Source of the DNA: an uncultured Clostridium sp.
GTDB taxonomy: Bacteria > Bacillota > Clostridia > TANB77 > CAG-508
Direction of reading: 5' to 3'
DNA: 23,344 nucleotides
Assembly: GCA_946497585.1 (NCBI GenBank)
Contig: CAMMLF010000005.1
Span: 1 to 23,344, forward strand
Both the position numbers and the translations under genes were made by a program. Under the pieces are notes generated by a model that was given only the letters and a program-made list of their open reading frames with translations, was not told the origin of the DNA and did not search any database. Positions 15,591 to 23,344 of the stretch are shown here, piece after piece (the first letter of the stretch is position 1; the number at the start of each line of letters is the position of its first letter).

Positions 15591-17294
15591 ATGGATTTTA
15601 AATCATATATAGCAGAAGCTATTTCAAAAGTAACAAATATAAATCAAGAAGAAATAAAATCTTTCATTGAAATTCCAAAGGATGAAGCAAATGGAGATTT
15701 TGCTTTTCCTTGTTTTAGGCTTGCAAAAGAACTAAAGCAATCTCCAGTAAACATAGCAAATAATATAAAAGAAAATATTGTAGTAGACAAAGACATTATA
15801 GATAAAATAGATGTTGTTAGCGGATATTTGAACTTTTACGTATCAAAGACTAACTTAGTAAAAGCTGTTATTTCAAAATTCGATTCACAAAAAGAAGATT
15901 ATGGAAAGTCTAACATAGGTGAAGGAAAAACTGTTATTGTAGAATATTCTTCACCAAATATTGCAAAACCATTTCATATTGGTCATTTAAAAACAACTAT
16001 AATAGGAAATTCACTATATAAGTTATATAAATATTTAGGATTTAATACAATCGGCATTAACCATCTTGGAGACTATGGTACTCAATTTGCAAAGTTAATT
16101 GAGGGATATAAAAGATGGGGAAGAGAATATGATTTTTCAACAGATGCAATAGACAAGCTTGCAGATATTTATAAAAGAATAAATGCTTTATGTGAAGATG
16201 ATGAAAAAGTTTTAGAAGAATGTAGAGAAACATTCAAAAAACTTGAAGATGGAGACCCATATTGTACAGATTTATGGAATAAATTTAAAGACTTAAGTGT
16301 TAAAGAATTTGATAAAATCTATGATTTACTTGGTGTTAAATTCGATTCAACAAAAGGAGAAGCATTCTATTCAGATAAAATGCAAGAGATTATAGATATA
16401 CTTGAGAAATCTGGCAAATTAGTAGAATCACAAGGAGCAAAAGTAGTTGACCTAGAAGATGTAGGAATAAATACACCTTGCATAATTCAAAAGGCAAATG
16501 GTTCTTCAATATATGCTACTCGTGATTTAGCAGCAATTATGTATAGAGCAAGAACATATAATTTTGATAAATGCTTATATGTAGTTGGGGAAGAACAAAG
16601 CTTACACTTTAAACAAGTTTTTGCAGTTGCAAAATATCTTGGATTAGATGAAAAATACACTAATGGATTGGAACACGTAAGCTATGGAATGATAAGGCTT
16701 CCAGAAGGAAAAATGTCATCAAGAAAAGGAAATTTTGTAAAGGTTGAAGATTTGCTTGATGAAGCAATTTCTAAGTCAAAAGAAATTATACAAGACAGAG
16801 ATATAGAAAACAAAGATTTAGTTGCAAAACAGGTCGGTGTTGGTGCAGTTATTTTTGAGGATTTGGCTGAGTCTAGAACTAAGAACCAAGTGTTTGACTT
16901 GAAAGAAGCTTTAAATTTTAATGGCGAAACTGGTCCATATATTCAATATATGACAGTAAGAACTAATAGTGTGCTTGAAAAAGCAGGCTACATACCTGAT
17001 TCAAGTAAATTAGATTTAAGTAAAATTACTGATGACAGTAGTATTAAATTACTAAAACTTATTGAGAATTTTGAAAACATTTTATTAGACGCAATGGAGA
17101 AAAATGAGCCATCAATTATTTCTAGATACTTAATTGATGTGGCACAAGAATTTTCTACATTTTATAATTCTAATAAAATATTATGTGATAATAAAGATGA
17201 ACAAGATGCTAGATTATACGTAACATATATGACAAAAATAGTTTTAACAAATGGACTAGGTTTACTTGGAATAGAAGTACCAGAAAAGATGTAA
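15591..17294 (+). CDS. argS: Arginyl-tRNA synthetase
   Basis: A 567-residue class I synthetase that attaches arginine to tRNA-Arg in the cytoplasm. The start is placed at ATG 15591, with SD GAGGG at 15581-15585. Frame extension to GTG 15543 would lie inside the promoter -10. The N-terminal additional (Add1) domain covers residues about 1-110. HIGH is at 129-132 within SPNIAKPFHIGHLKTT. The C-terminal half has EGKMSSRKGNFV, the argS form of the KMSKS loop, and a DALR-type anticodon-binding domain at the end. Length is normal. Transcription is monocistronic by the flanking promoter and terminator. Confidence 0.95.
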   Translation: MDFKSYIAEAISKVTNINQEEIKSFIEIPKDEANGDFAFPCFRLAKELKQSPVNIANNIKENIVVDKDIIDKIDVVSGYLNFYVSKTNLVKAVISKFDSQKEDYGKSNIGEGKTVIVEYSSPNIAKPFHIGHLKTTIIGNSLYKLYKYLGFNTIGINHLGDYGTQFAKLIEGYKRWGREYDFSTDAIDKLADIYKRINALCEDDEKVLEECRETFKKLEDGDPYCTDLWNKFKDLSVKEFDKIYDLLGVKFDSTKGEAFYSDKMQEIIDILEKSGKLVESQGAKVVDLEDVGINTPCIIQKANGSSIYATRDLAAIMYRARTYNFDKCLYVVGEEQSLHFKQVFAVAKYLGLDEKYTNGLEHVSYGMIRLPEGKMSSRKGNFVKVEDLLDEAISKSKEIIQDRDIENKDLVAKQVGVGAVIFEDLAESRTKNQVFDLKEALNFNGETGPYIQYMTVRTNSVLEKAGYIPDSSKLDLSKITDDSSIKLLKLIENFENILLDAMEKNEPSIISRYLIDVAQEFSTFYNSNKILCDNKDEQDARLYVTYMTKIVLTNGLGLLGIEVPEKM

Positions 17295-17321
17295 TATTGT
17301 GTTAATTTTTAGAAGCAAACT

Positions 17322-17352
17322 AAAAGCTACAAAATATATATTGTCGCTTTTT
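17322..17352 (+). terminator. Intrinsic terminator after argS
   Basis: A two-part stem (AAAAGC with GCTTTT, then ACAA with TTGT, separated by a T/C mismatch) with an AT loop is followed by a T-run. It lies 28 nt after the argS stop. Confidence 0.55.
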
Positions 17353-17386
17353 AAATATAAAACAATAAAAAAGAAAGGTTTACAAA

Positions 17387-17851
17387 ATGACAAAAGTAAT
17401 GTTTATTTCAAGTATGGGTGGACATTTAAGCGAATTACAAAAACTTGATTTTGAAAAATATGATTATTCGTTAGTAACAGAAAAAACTGAATCTAATAAA
17501 GATTTGACCGAAAAATATCCGGGCAAAGTTCATTACTTAGCTTATGGTACAAGAAAAACGCCTATAAGATACTTTTTCATATTATTATTTAACTTTTTTA
17601 AAAGTTTATATTTATATTTCAAACTTCATCCAAAAGTTGTTGTAACAACTGGAACTCATACAGCTGTTGCTATGTGCTATATTGCAAGACTTTTTGGTAG
17701 TAAAGTAATTTGGATTGAGACTTTTGCAAATAGAAACTCAAAAACTCTAGCTGGAAGACTAGTTTATCCAATCGCAAATACTTTTGTGGTACAATGGGAA
17801 GAAATGAAAAAACTTTATCCTAAAGCAGTTTGCTGGGGATGGATTTATTAA
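17387..17851 (+). CDS. Alg14-type membrane subunit of a two-protein glycosyltransferase
   Basis: A 154-residue protein with SD AAGAAAGG before ATG 17387. It begins MFISSMGGHLSEL, the Alg14 glycine/histidine motif. It has a hydrophobic membrane-associated segment near residues 65-85 (YFFILLFNFFKSLYLYF) and TTGTHTAVAMCYIARLFG. It ends ..YPKAVCWGWIY, like PssD/Cps14F proteins. It anchors the Alg13-type catalytic partner encoded just downstream. Together they transfer a sugar to a lipid-linked acceptor in polysaccharide assembly. The pair is interrupted by the hairpin at 17858-17943. Confidence 0.88.
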   Translation: MTKVMFISSMGGHLSELQKLDFEKYDYSLVTEKTESNKDLTEKYPGKVHYLAYGTRKTPIRYFFILLFNFFKSLYLYFKLHPKVVVTTGTHTAVAMCYIARLFGSKVIWIETFANRNSKTLAGRLVYPIANTFVVQWEEMKKLYPKAVCWGWIY

Positions 17852-17857
17852 TAATAG

Positions 17858-17943
17858 GTCCAAGCAATATAATGATTTTCCATTTTCAAGCTGGAGCGAG
17901 TAGCGACCCGCGCCGAAAATGCGAAAACATTATATTGTTGGAC
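17858..17943. repeat. Long imperfect hairpin between the Alg14 and Alg13 genes
   Basis: Outer arms 17858-17874 and 17928-17943 pair over 16 bp with one bulged G (17864). Inner arms 17876-17887 and 17915-17927 pair over 12 bp with one bulged base. The 27-nt loop (17888-17914) is GC-rich, in contrast to the AT-rich arms. It lies 7 nt after one stop codon and before the SD of the partner gene. It could be a MITE-like or REP-like element, or an RNA structure that adjusts expression within the operon. No T-run follows, so it is not a standard terminator. Confidence 0.75.
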
Positions 17944-17976
17944 ACATAATAAAAACAATTTTTATTGGAGGTAAAA

Positions 17977-18456
17977 TTGATATTTGTAACACTAGGAACT
18001 CAAGATAAACATTTTCCAAGGCTTTTAGAAGCAGTAGAGAAATTAAACTTAAATGAAAAAATAGTTGCTCAAACAGGAAGCACAGATTTTCAATCAGATA
18101 AAATGGAAATACATAAATTTTTATCGCAAGATGAGTTTAATAAATACATGAAAGAGGCAAGAATAGTTATAACACACGCTGGAGTTGGAACTATAATTTA
18201 TGGGCTTAACATACATAAAACTATGATAGTTGCCCCAAGATTAAAAAAATATGGGGAGCACGTAAACGACCATCAACTTCAAATATTAGAAACATTTTCA
18301 AAAGATGGGTATATAATACCATTAGAAGACTTTTCTAAACTAAACGGAAAAATAGAAGAAGCAAGCAACTTTAAACCTAAGGAATTTGTAAGTAATAATG
18401 CAAATTTTGTAAAACATTTAGATGATGAAATTATTAGGTTGACTACTAAAAAATAA
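17977..18456 (+). CDS. Alg13-type catalytic subunit of a two-protein glycosyltransferase
   Basis: A 159-residue protein starting at TTG 17977, with SD GGAGGT at 17967-17972; the family's usual start IFVTLGT follows at once. It contains VITHAGVGTIIYGL, the GT-B C-terminal donor-binding motif (HAG.GT) of the Alg13/MurG-like fold, and the downstream PRLKKYGEHVNDHQLQ stretch with the conserved basic and His/Asp residues. It acts with the Alg14-like protein at the inner membrane face. Donor sugar (commonly Gal or GlcNAc in capsular systems) is unknown. Confidence 0.88.
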   Translation: MIFVTLGTQDKHFPRLLEAVEKLNLNEKIVAQTGSTDFQSDKMEIHKFLSQDEFNKYMKEARIVITHAGVGTIIYGLNIHKTMIVAPRLKKYGEHVNDHQLQILETFSKDGYIIPLEDFSKLNGKIEEASNFKPKEFVSNNANFVKHLDDEIIRLTTKK

Positions 18457-18504
18457 GTAATCACAAAAATAAATTTAGAAAGCATAATTAAACAAAGGAG
18501 CAAA

Positions 18505-19956
18505 ATGAACCAGAAAAAACAATTAATGAAAAATACAATAATAATTGCAATAGGAAAATTGAGTACACAAATAATTTCATATTTGCTATTACCTTTATAC
18601 ACATCACAGCTTGACCCATCAGAATATGGTAATTATGATTTTATATGTACTCTATCAGTTTTCTTATGCCCAATAATCACTTTACTAATGGAAGAATCAA
18701 TGTTTAGATATCTGATTGATGCAGATAGTAAAGTGCAAAGAAAGAAAATTATTACGCAAACAATAATTTATACTTTTTTTGGAACAGTCTTATTTACAAT
18801 TATTGCTGCATTAATTATGGGCTTTGGAACTGATTATACTGCTATGTATATTACAGCAATTATTACATTTGTAATATCAAATATACTCATAGGACTAAGC
18901 AATGCATTATCAAGAGGTCTTGGCAAAATCAAGCTATATTCCGTGTCAAACTTTATATTAGGAATATCTACAATCATACTTAATATCGTGTTTATATTAG
19001 CACTTAATGCAGGCGCAGAAGGCTTGCTATGGGCAAACACCATAGCCAACGCTTTTACGGCAATTGTTATACTAGGTATTTTAAAACTTCCAAAATATAT
19101 AGGAAAAATCGACAAGCCTTTAATGAAGGATATGATAAAATATTCAATACCATTAGTACCAAACAGTATCTCGTGGAGCATTATCAATATGTCCGACAGA
19201 ATAATACTAACACAAATGGTTAGTTCAGCTGCTAATGGTATATATGCTATGGCTAACAAGTTCCCAAATATAATAAATGTTCTTTATGGATATTTTTATA
19301 CAGCATGGAAAGAATCAGCTGCCAAAATAGTAAAAGAAGACAACAAAAATCAATACTATAATAGCATATATCACGATGCTAAAAGATTCCTATATGCAGT
19401 AACAATATGTTTAATTGCAGTTATGCCATTTGCATTTCCTATTTTTATTAATGAAGCATATGACGAAGCATATGTTTATATACCAATTGTTATGATTGCA
19501 ACATATTATTCAAATTTATCTAGCTTTTATGGCGGTATATTTTCAGCATATAAAGATACAAAAATAATGGGAACAACCACAATAGTTGCAGCAGTTATAA
19601 ATTTGGTAATCGATTTACTATTGGTTAATTCGTTAAAAATATACGCAGCTTGTTTTTCAACATTAATCGCAAACCTTATTGTATATTTTTACAGAAAAAA
19701 GAAATTGAAAAAATATTTAAAATTAAAAGAATTAAAATGGCAAGGACCAATGCTTTTCCTAGCAATAATTTGCTTAGCTTATTATGCTAAATATATACCT
19801 GTAATAGGTAATAATCCAGTTCTTTTATGGACAATTAATGTAATATCACTTGTAATTGCAGTCCTTTATAGCTTACTAAATAACTGGAAGTTTATAAAGG
19901 GAATAATAAACACAATAAAAGGAAAATTCAATAGAAAAGATATTAAAGAAAATTAA
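18505..19956 (+). CDS. Wzx-type polysaccharide flippase
   Basis: A 483-residue, strongly hydrophobic protein with about 12-14 predicted membrane segments by eye; SD AAAGGAG lies before ATG 18505. The start KNTIIIAIGKLSTQIISYLLLPLYTSQLDPSEYGNYDF is typical of the MATE/MVF-related Wzx family: helix 1, then the LYT..L...EYG motif. It flips undecaprenyl-linked repeat units across the membrane. It follows the Alg14/Alg13 pair by 48 nt, so one operon for a surface glycan is likely. No polymerase is in the window. Confidence 0.88.
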   Translation: MNQKKQLMKNTIIIAIGKLSTQIISYLLLPLYTSQLDPSEYGNYDFICTLSVFLCPIITLLMEESMFRYLIDADSKVQRKKIITQTIIYTFFGTVLFTIIAALIMGFGTDYTAMYITAIITFVISNILIGLSNALSRGLGKIKLYSVSNFILGISTIILNIVFILALNAGAEGLLWANTIANAFTAIVILGILKLPKYIGKIDKPLMKDMIKYSIPLVPNSISWSIINMSDRIILTQMVSSAANGIYAMANKFPNIINVLYGYFYTAWKESAAKIVKEDNKNQYYNSIYHDAKRFLYAVTICLIAVMPFAFPIFINEAYDEAYVYIPIVMIATYYSNLSSFYGGIFSAYKDTKIMGTTTIVAAVINLVIDLLLVNSLKIYAACFSTLIANLIVYFYRKKKLKKYLKLKELKWQGPMLFLAIICLAYYAKYIPVIGNNPVLLWTINVISLVIAVLYSLLNNWKFIKGIINTIKGKFNRKDIKEN

Positions 19957-20065
19957 TATTATAAACAAATGTTTATCAAGAAAACACTTTACTTGAGCAC
20001 ATAAAATAATTATCAAAAAATAAAAAACAATATAAATGCAGAAATTGAAAGGAATATATTTTAGT

Positions 20066-20914
20066 ATGCAAAAAAGTAAAATAACAAAAAATGAAACAAA
20101 TACTTCAGACACAAACGAATCAAACAAGATATCTAAAAAAGTTAAAAAAGGTATTTTTGGTTATTCATTTTGGCAAATACTTGAATATTTTATAGTATAT
20201 AGTATTTTGGGATATGTAATTGAAACACTATACGGATTGCTTACAAAAGGAGTTATTGAAAGTAGACAAAGTATGCTATATGGTCCATTTTGCTGTATTT
20301 ATGGGTTAGGGGCAATTTGCTTACTTTGTATACCTAAGTCAGCAAAGAAAAATAATTGGACTCTATTTATTGCCGGATTTATAATAGGTTCTGTAGTTGA
20401 ATATGTTGTAAGCTGGGTTGGAGAAGTAATTTTCAATATTAAATGGTGGGATTATTCGAATTTTCCACTAAATATCAATGGTAGAGTATGCGTTTACTTT
20501 TCAATATTTTGGGGTATTTTGACTATTTGCCTTAATAAGGTAATTAACCCGACAGTCGATAAAGCATTAGGAAAGATTCCGATAAAAGTATTACATGTAT
20601 TAACAGTAATTATTATGGTATTTATGGCATTTGATTTTATAATTTCAAGTTTTGCTTTAAAAATGTTTGAAACAAGATTAATATATAACTATAATTTAGA
20701 GGTACAAGGTGCAGAAGATTATTATGAAAAATACCTAGACATTTACCAGAATAATCCTGGGCTAAAAGAATTTGTAGATAAAGTTTTCTCAGATGAAAAA
20801 ATGCTAAAAACATTCCCAAATATCAAATTTACACTTCAGGATGGAAGTATTTTATTAGTTAAAGATATTTTGACAGATATTAAACCTTATTATATTAAAG
20901 TTTTTGATGTTTAA
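20066..20914 (+). CDS. Membrane protein of the PF06541 (putative ABC-transporter type IV/CmpB) family
   Basis: A 282-residue protein when started at ATG 20066 (SD GAAAGGA about 13 nt upstream); ATG 20036 in the same frame has no SD. A hydrophilic N-terminal 30 residues is followed by FFWQ-like helix 1 and the family signature SILGYVIETLYGLLTKGVIESRQSMLYGPFCCIYG. Next come a helix GFIIGSVVEYVVSWVGEVIF and the segment KWWDYSNFPLNINGRVCVYFSIFWG. These features are typical of this clostridial family of unknown function. The C-terminal 80 residues are soluble and variable. The annotated family name implies transport, but no ATPase partner is here. Confidence 0.8.
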   Translation: MQKSKITKNETNTSDTNESNKISKKVKKGIFGYSFWQILEYFIVYSILGYVIETLYGLLTKGVIESRQSMLYGPFCCIYGLGAICLLCIPKSAKKNNWTLFIAGFIIGSVVEYVVSWVGEVIFNIKWWDYSNFPLNINGRVCVYFSIFWGILTICLNKVINPTVDKALGKIPIKVLHVLTVIIMVFMAFDFIISSFALKMFETRLIYNYNLEVQGAEDYYEKYLDIYQNNPGLKEFVDKVFSDEKMLKTFPNIKFTLQDGSILLVKDILTDIKPYYIKVFDV

Positions 20915-20968
20915 ATGTGTAAGCCACATGTATTGTAGACGTTATAAATAATATAAATTAAATTTACA

Positions 20969-21007
20969 GAAAGGAGCGTACGCGTATAAAAGCGTGCAAA
21001 ATTAATT
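20969..21007 (+). promoter_or_regulatory. glmM ribosome-binding site separated from AUG by a hairpin
   Basis: The only good SD (GAAAGGAG, 20969-20976) is 31 nt before ATG 21008, far beyond normal spacing. The interval contains a 6-bp stem, GTACGC (20978-20983) with GCGTGC (20992-20997) and one G-U pair, loop GTATAAAA. Folding it out leaves about 11 nt between SD and AUG. A folded spacer of this type would keep translation active; unfolding would reduce it. Confidence 0.5.
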
Positions 21008-22369
21008 ATGAAATATTTTGGAACAGACGGAATTAGAAGAATTGCAAATACAGAGCTAACACCAGAGTTAGTTTACAAAGTTGCAAAGGCAGGAGCATAT
21101 GTTTTATCAAAACATACAAATCATACTCCAACAATTTTAATAGGAAGGGATACAAGAATATCTGGTACACTTATTGAAAGTGCAATGACAGCTGGATTTT
21201 TAAGCTATGGAGCAAATGTAAAATTAGTCGGAGTTATACCAACACCAGGAATTGCATATCTAACTAAAAAATTAAAAGCAGATGCAAGTGTTGTTATTTC
21301 AGCTTCTCACAATACATTTGAATTTAATGGAGTTAAATATTTTAGTAATAAAGGAATGAAAATTCCAGATAGTTTAGAAGAAGAAATTGAAGAAGTTCTT
21401 GACTCAGATAAAATTAATGAATTAATTGCAGAAAGCAATAAAATAGGAGTATCTGAAAATAGGGAAGACTTACTAGATGAATATTTATATTTCTTCCGAA
21501 AAACATTTGAAGACGATTTCGAAAAATTAGACAAAGATAACTTTACAGTTGCAATAGATACAGCAAATGGAGCTACATCAGTAATTGCAGATAAAGTATA
21601 TACAGCACTTGGAATAAAGCACTACATACTAAATAACACTCCAAACGGAACAAATATAAATGAAAATTGTGGTTCAACACATTTAGATATGCTTAAAAAG
21701 TTTGTTGTGGCTAATAAATGTAACTTGGGTATTGCATATGATGGCGATGGAGATAGATGCCTAGCAGTAGATGAAAACGGAAATGAAATTGATGGCGATA
21801 TTATAATGGCAATAGTTGCAAATAAGATGAAAAAAGAAGGTAAGCTTGCAAAAGATACTATTGTCGCAACTGTTATGAGCAATCTTGGAATGAAAAAATA
21901 CTGTGAGCAAAATAATATAAATTTTGTAGCAACAAAAGTAGGGGATAGGTATGTACTAGAAAATATGCTTCAAAATGGATACAATCTTGGAGGAGAACAA
22001 TCAGGACATATAATATTCTTAGATTACAACCCAACTGGAGATGGCATTTTAACATCATTAATGCTTTTAAAAGTTGCTCTAAGTGAGAAAAAGAGTATAT
22101 CTGAACTTGCAAAAATAATAAAAATATATCCACAAGTTTTGATAAACGCAAAAGTAGCATCAGATAAAAAATATGATTTTGACAAAAATCCTGAAATAAA
22201 AGAAAAAATGGCTGAACTTGAAAAAGAATTTTCAGGTAATGGTAGAGTTTTAATAAGAGCATCAGGAACAGAACCTCTTGTTAGAGTAATGATAGAAGGA
22301 GAAGACCAAGAATACATTACTAAAAAAGCTAAAGAATTAGCAGACTTTATTGAAGAAAAATTGAAATAA
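21008..22369 (+). CDS. glmM: Phosphoglucosamine mutase
   Basis: A 453-residue alpha-D-phosphohexomutase that converts glucosamine-6-phosphate to glucosamine-1-phosphate for UDP-GlcNAc and so for peptidoglycan. It starts MKYFGTDGIRRIAN, the family's opening. The phospho-accepting serine is S100 in ISASHN, and the Mg site is D245/D247/D249 in YDGDGDR. GGEQSGHI gives the sugar-binding loop, and RASGTEPLVRVMIEG the C-terminal phosphate site. Length is normal. It stands alone between the PF06541 gene and the GC-rich palindromic element. Its SD spacing is odd (see the regulatory entry). Confidence 0.95.
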   Translation: MKYFGTDGIRRIANTELTPELVYKVAKAGAYVLSKHTNHTPTILIGRDTRISGTLIESAMTAGFLSYGANVKLVGVIPTPGIAYLTKKLKADASVVISASHNTFEFNGVKYFSNKGMKIPDSLEEEIEEVLDSDKINELIAESNKIGVSENREDLLDEYLYFFRKTFEDDFEKLDKDNFTVAIDTANGATSVIADKVYTALGIKHYILNNTPNGTNINENCGSTHLDMLKKFVVANKCNLGIAYDGDGDRCLAVDENGNEIDGDIIMAIVANKMKKEGKLAKDTIVATVMSNLGMKKYCEQNNINFVATKVGDRYVLENMLQNGYNLGGEQSGHIIFLDYNPTGDGILTSLMLLKVALSEKKSISELAKIIKIYPQVLINAKVASDKKYDFDKNPEIKEKMAELEKEFSGNGRVLIRASGTEPLVRVMIEGEDQEYITKKAKELADFIEEKLK

Positions 22370-22400
22370 ATGTTACACTTCACTGATTCATTTCTTCAAC

Positions 22401-22558
22401 AACGCTCCAATATACATTTCTCCGCATTTACTTCGAGTTTTCGCTATCCGCGAAAACTCTCGCACGCTCCGACTGCGCTTCTAGGCTAAAGACTTATGTA
22501 TATCGCGCTCTCAGTCAGCTCTGCTCGCTAAAAGCTCCGAAACATATATTGGAGCGTT
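22401..22558. repeat. GC-rich palindromic element with 14-bp inverted ends (MITE/ncRNA-like)
   Basis: Perfect 14-bp terminal inverted repeats (AACGCTCCAATATA at 22401-22414; complement at 22545-22558) enclose 130 bp far richer in GC than the surroundings. Inside is a perfect 10-bp hairpin (22435-22444 with 22450-22459, loop TATCC). More short complementary strings follow (GCGCTCTCAGTCAGCTC...). No ORF is visible. No obvious flanking direct repeat is seen. It could be a miniature mobile element or a structured RNA. It fills most of the 316-nt space between glmM and the next gene. Confidence 0.7.
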
Positions 22559-22624
22559 TTAATAAACTATTTGTGAATTGTAACGCTGTAACACAATTGT
22601 AACAAAAACTTAATATAAATAGTA

Positions 22625-22653
22625 TTGAAAAACGAGTAAGAATATTATATTAT
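22625..22653 (+). promoter_or_regulatory. Promoter of the small membrane protein gene
   Basis: TTGAAA (22625-22630), a 17-nt spacer and TATTAT (22648-22653). The predicted start near 22660 leaves a short leader carrying SD AAAGGAGGA (22670-22678). Confidence 0.5.
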
Positions 22654-22685
22654 TAAAGTAAATTAAAACAAAGGAGGAAGTATTT

Positions 22686-23081
22686 ATGCCAATAATTAAT
22701 TTTACAAATCCAATACATGTTGTAGTAGCACTTGTTTTAGTTCTTTTATGCGCTTTTTTAGCACAACAATACAAGAAAAATACAATTCCATGTATAGTAC
22801 TATTAGTCTTTTTGGCAATATTAGTAGGACACACAATTGAATTATCAGCAGTAAGCAATGCAGCAGACATTATGCCATTCGCTGTATCAATTGCAGTTGA
22901 TGAAATATTCATTTTTGTTTCATTCTTGTTCTTCATTTGGCTTGATAGAATTCAAGTTGAAGCAGCTAAGACTACTAAAGACAAAAAAACTAAATCTGGC
23001 AAAAAAGACAAAAAGACAGGAAAAGTTGACGATAAAGTTATTGAAGACGATGGCTTAGATGTACTTTGGAAGAAAGTTTAA
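22686..23081 (+). CDS. Small membrane protein with three helices and a Lys-rich tail
   Basis: A 131-residue protein with a strong SD before ATG 22686. Three hydrophobic segments are visible: about residues 11-28 (VVVALVLVLLCAFLA), 34-50 (IPCIVLLVFLAILVG) and 70-92 (DEIFIFVSFLFFIWL). A cytoplasmic-type tail rich in Lys (KKTKSGKKDKKTGK) follows, ending in an acidic DDGLDVLWKKV. No family recognised. The protein is monocistronic by its promoter and terminator. Confidence 0.7.
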   Translation: MPIINFTNPIHVVVALVLVLLCAFLAQQYKKNTIPCIVLLVFLAILVGHTIELSAVSNAADIMPFAVSIAVDEIFIFVSFLFFIWLDRIQVEAAKTTKDKKTKSGKKDKKTGKVDDKVIEDDGLDVLWKKV

Positions 23082-23127
23082 TGAAAATTATAAATGATTT
23101 TCGAAAATCGCAAGAGTTACTCTTAAG

Positions 23128-23160
23128 AAGAATCCTATTAAAATGGGATTCTTTTTCTTT
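23128..23160 (+). terminator. Intrinsic terminator after the small membrane protein gene
   Basis: A 9-bp stem (AAGAATCCT with GGGATTCTT, one G-U) with an 8-nt AT loop, followed by a T-rich run. A weaker hairpin, AAGAG-TTA-CTCTT, precedes it at 23112-23124. Confidence 0.75.
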
Positions 23161-23187
23161 TATATGCAAAATTTATTAAAAATTGCC

Positions 23188-23216
23188 TTACTTTCATACT
23201 AAAAGCGTGATATAAT
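23188..23216 (+). promoter_or_regulatory. Weak candidate promoter towards the right end
   Basis: TTACTT (23188-23193), 17-nt spacer, TATAAT (23211-23216). It would serve a gene beyond the window; the -35 is poor. Confidence 0.3.
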
Positions 23217-23262
23217 AATATTCGCTTGAATATTGACAAAAAAATTGCCAATAATAAGAAAA

Positions 23263-23294
23263 GTGGCTTCGCCACATGCCACGAGCTTCGCTCG
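23263..23294. repeat. Two small GC-rich hairpins at the right end
   Basis: GTGGC-TTC-GCCAC (23263-23275) and CGAGC-TTC-GCTCG (23282-23294) are two 5-bp stems with identical TTC loops, separated by six bases. They stand out in very AT-rich DNA. No gene is seen from 23082 to the window end. Confidence 0.55.
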
Positions 23295-23344
23295 GGCTGC
23301 CTAAGGTAACTTTATCTTGAAATATAGGCAAAATCTTCGATTTT

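Noticed and set aside
1..23344. CRISPR arrays, tRNA and rRNA genes
   Set aside because: I looked for regular direct repeats, T-loop (GGTTCGAATCC-like) strings and rRNA motifs on both strands and found none.

Overview
The window is AT-rich, with intergenic DNA close to 80% A+T. It has strong Shine-Dalgarno (SD) sites, sigma-A-type promoters with 17-nt spacers, the standard code and short gene gaps. Together with the gene families present, this points to a low-GC Firmicute (Bacillota), probably a clostridial or uncultured gut-type lineage. This is inferred from gene style, not from a marker gene.

Left part (1-7557). A truncated transposase start lies at the edge. Next comes a sharply defined transcription unit: promoter (TTTACA-N17-TATAAT), a 24-codon ORF with a strong SD, and an intrinsic terminator that begins in that ORF's stop codon. 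Six tightly packed genes follow: a radical SAM/SPASM enzyme, a group II PLP decarboxylase (broken by one extra base in this sequence), a Nudix hydrolase, a nucleotidyltransferase fused to a HisC/CobD-like aminotransferase, a HAD phosphatase and a B12-binding-type radical SAM enzyme. This looks like a small biosynthetic cluster for a modified peptide, an amino-acid-derived metabolite or a nucleotide-linked compound. I do not recognise it as a described pathway.

Middle part (7558-11896). After a 650-bp non-coding, apparently decayed stretch come two convergent paralogous methionyl-tRNA synthetases. One is AT-rich with its own promoter. The other is on the minus strand, visibly less AT-rich, and has its own promoter and structured leader. 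Both are of the 'GGAWPYAN..LHLGH' type, not the usual Firmicute 'TTPIYYP' type. Between them sits a tiny transcription unit encoding a 33-aa peptide. A duplicated synthetase beside a biosynthetic cluster is a classic self-immunity arrangement. My speculative model is that the cluster makes a methionyl-adenylate mimic (an aminoalkyl nucleotide), with the HisC-like/nucleotidyltransferase fusion as the key enzyme.

Right part (12139-23344). This is mostly ordinary chromosome. It holds an ABC-F ATPase, two divergent tandem ITPase/RdgB-like proteins, a Nudix hydrolase, argS, a split Alg14/Alg13-type glycosyltransferase pair, a Wzx-type flippase, a PF06541-type membrane protein, glmM and a small membrane protein. 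Several GC-rich palindromic islands interrupt intergenic spaces here: 17858-17943, 20978-20997, 22401-22558 and 23263-23294. The glycosyltransferase, flippase and GlmM genes all serve cell-surface polysaccharide or wall precursor synthesis.
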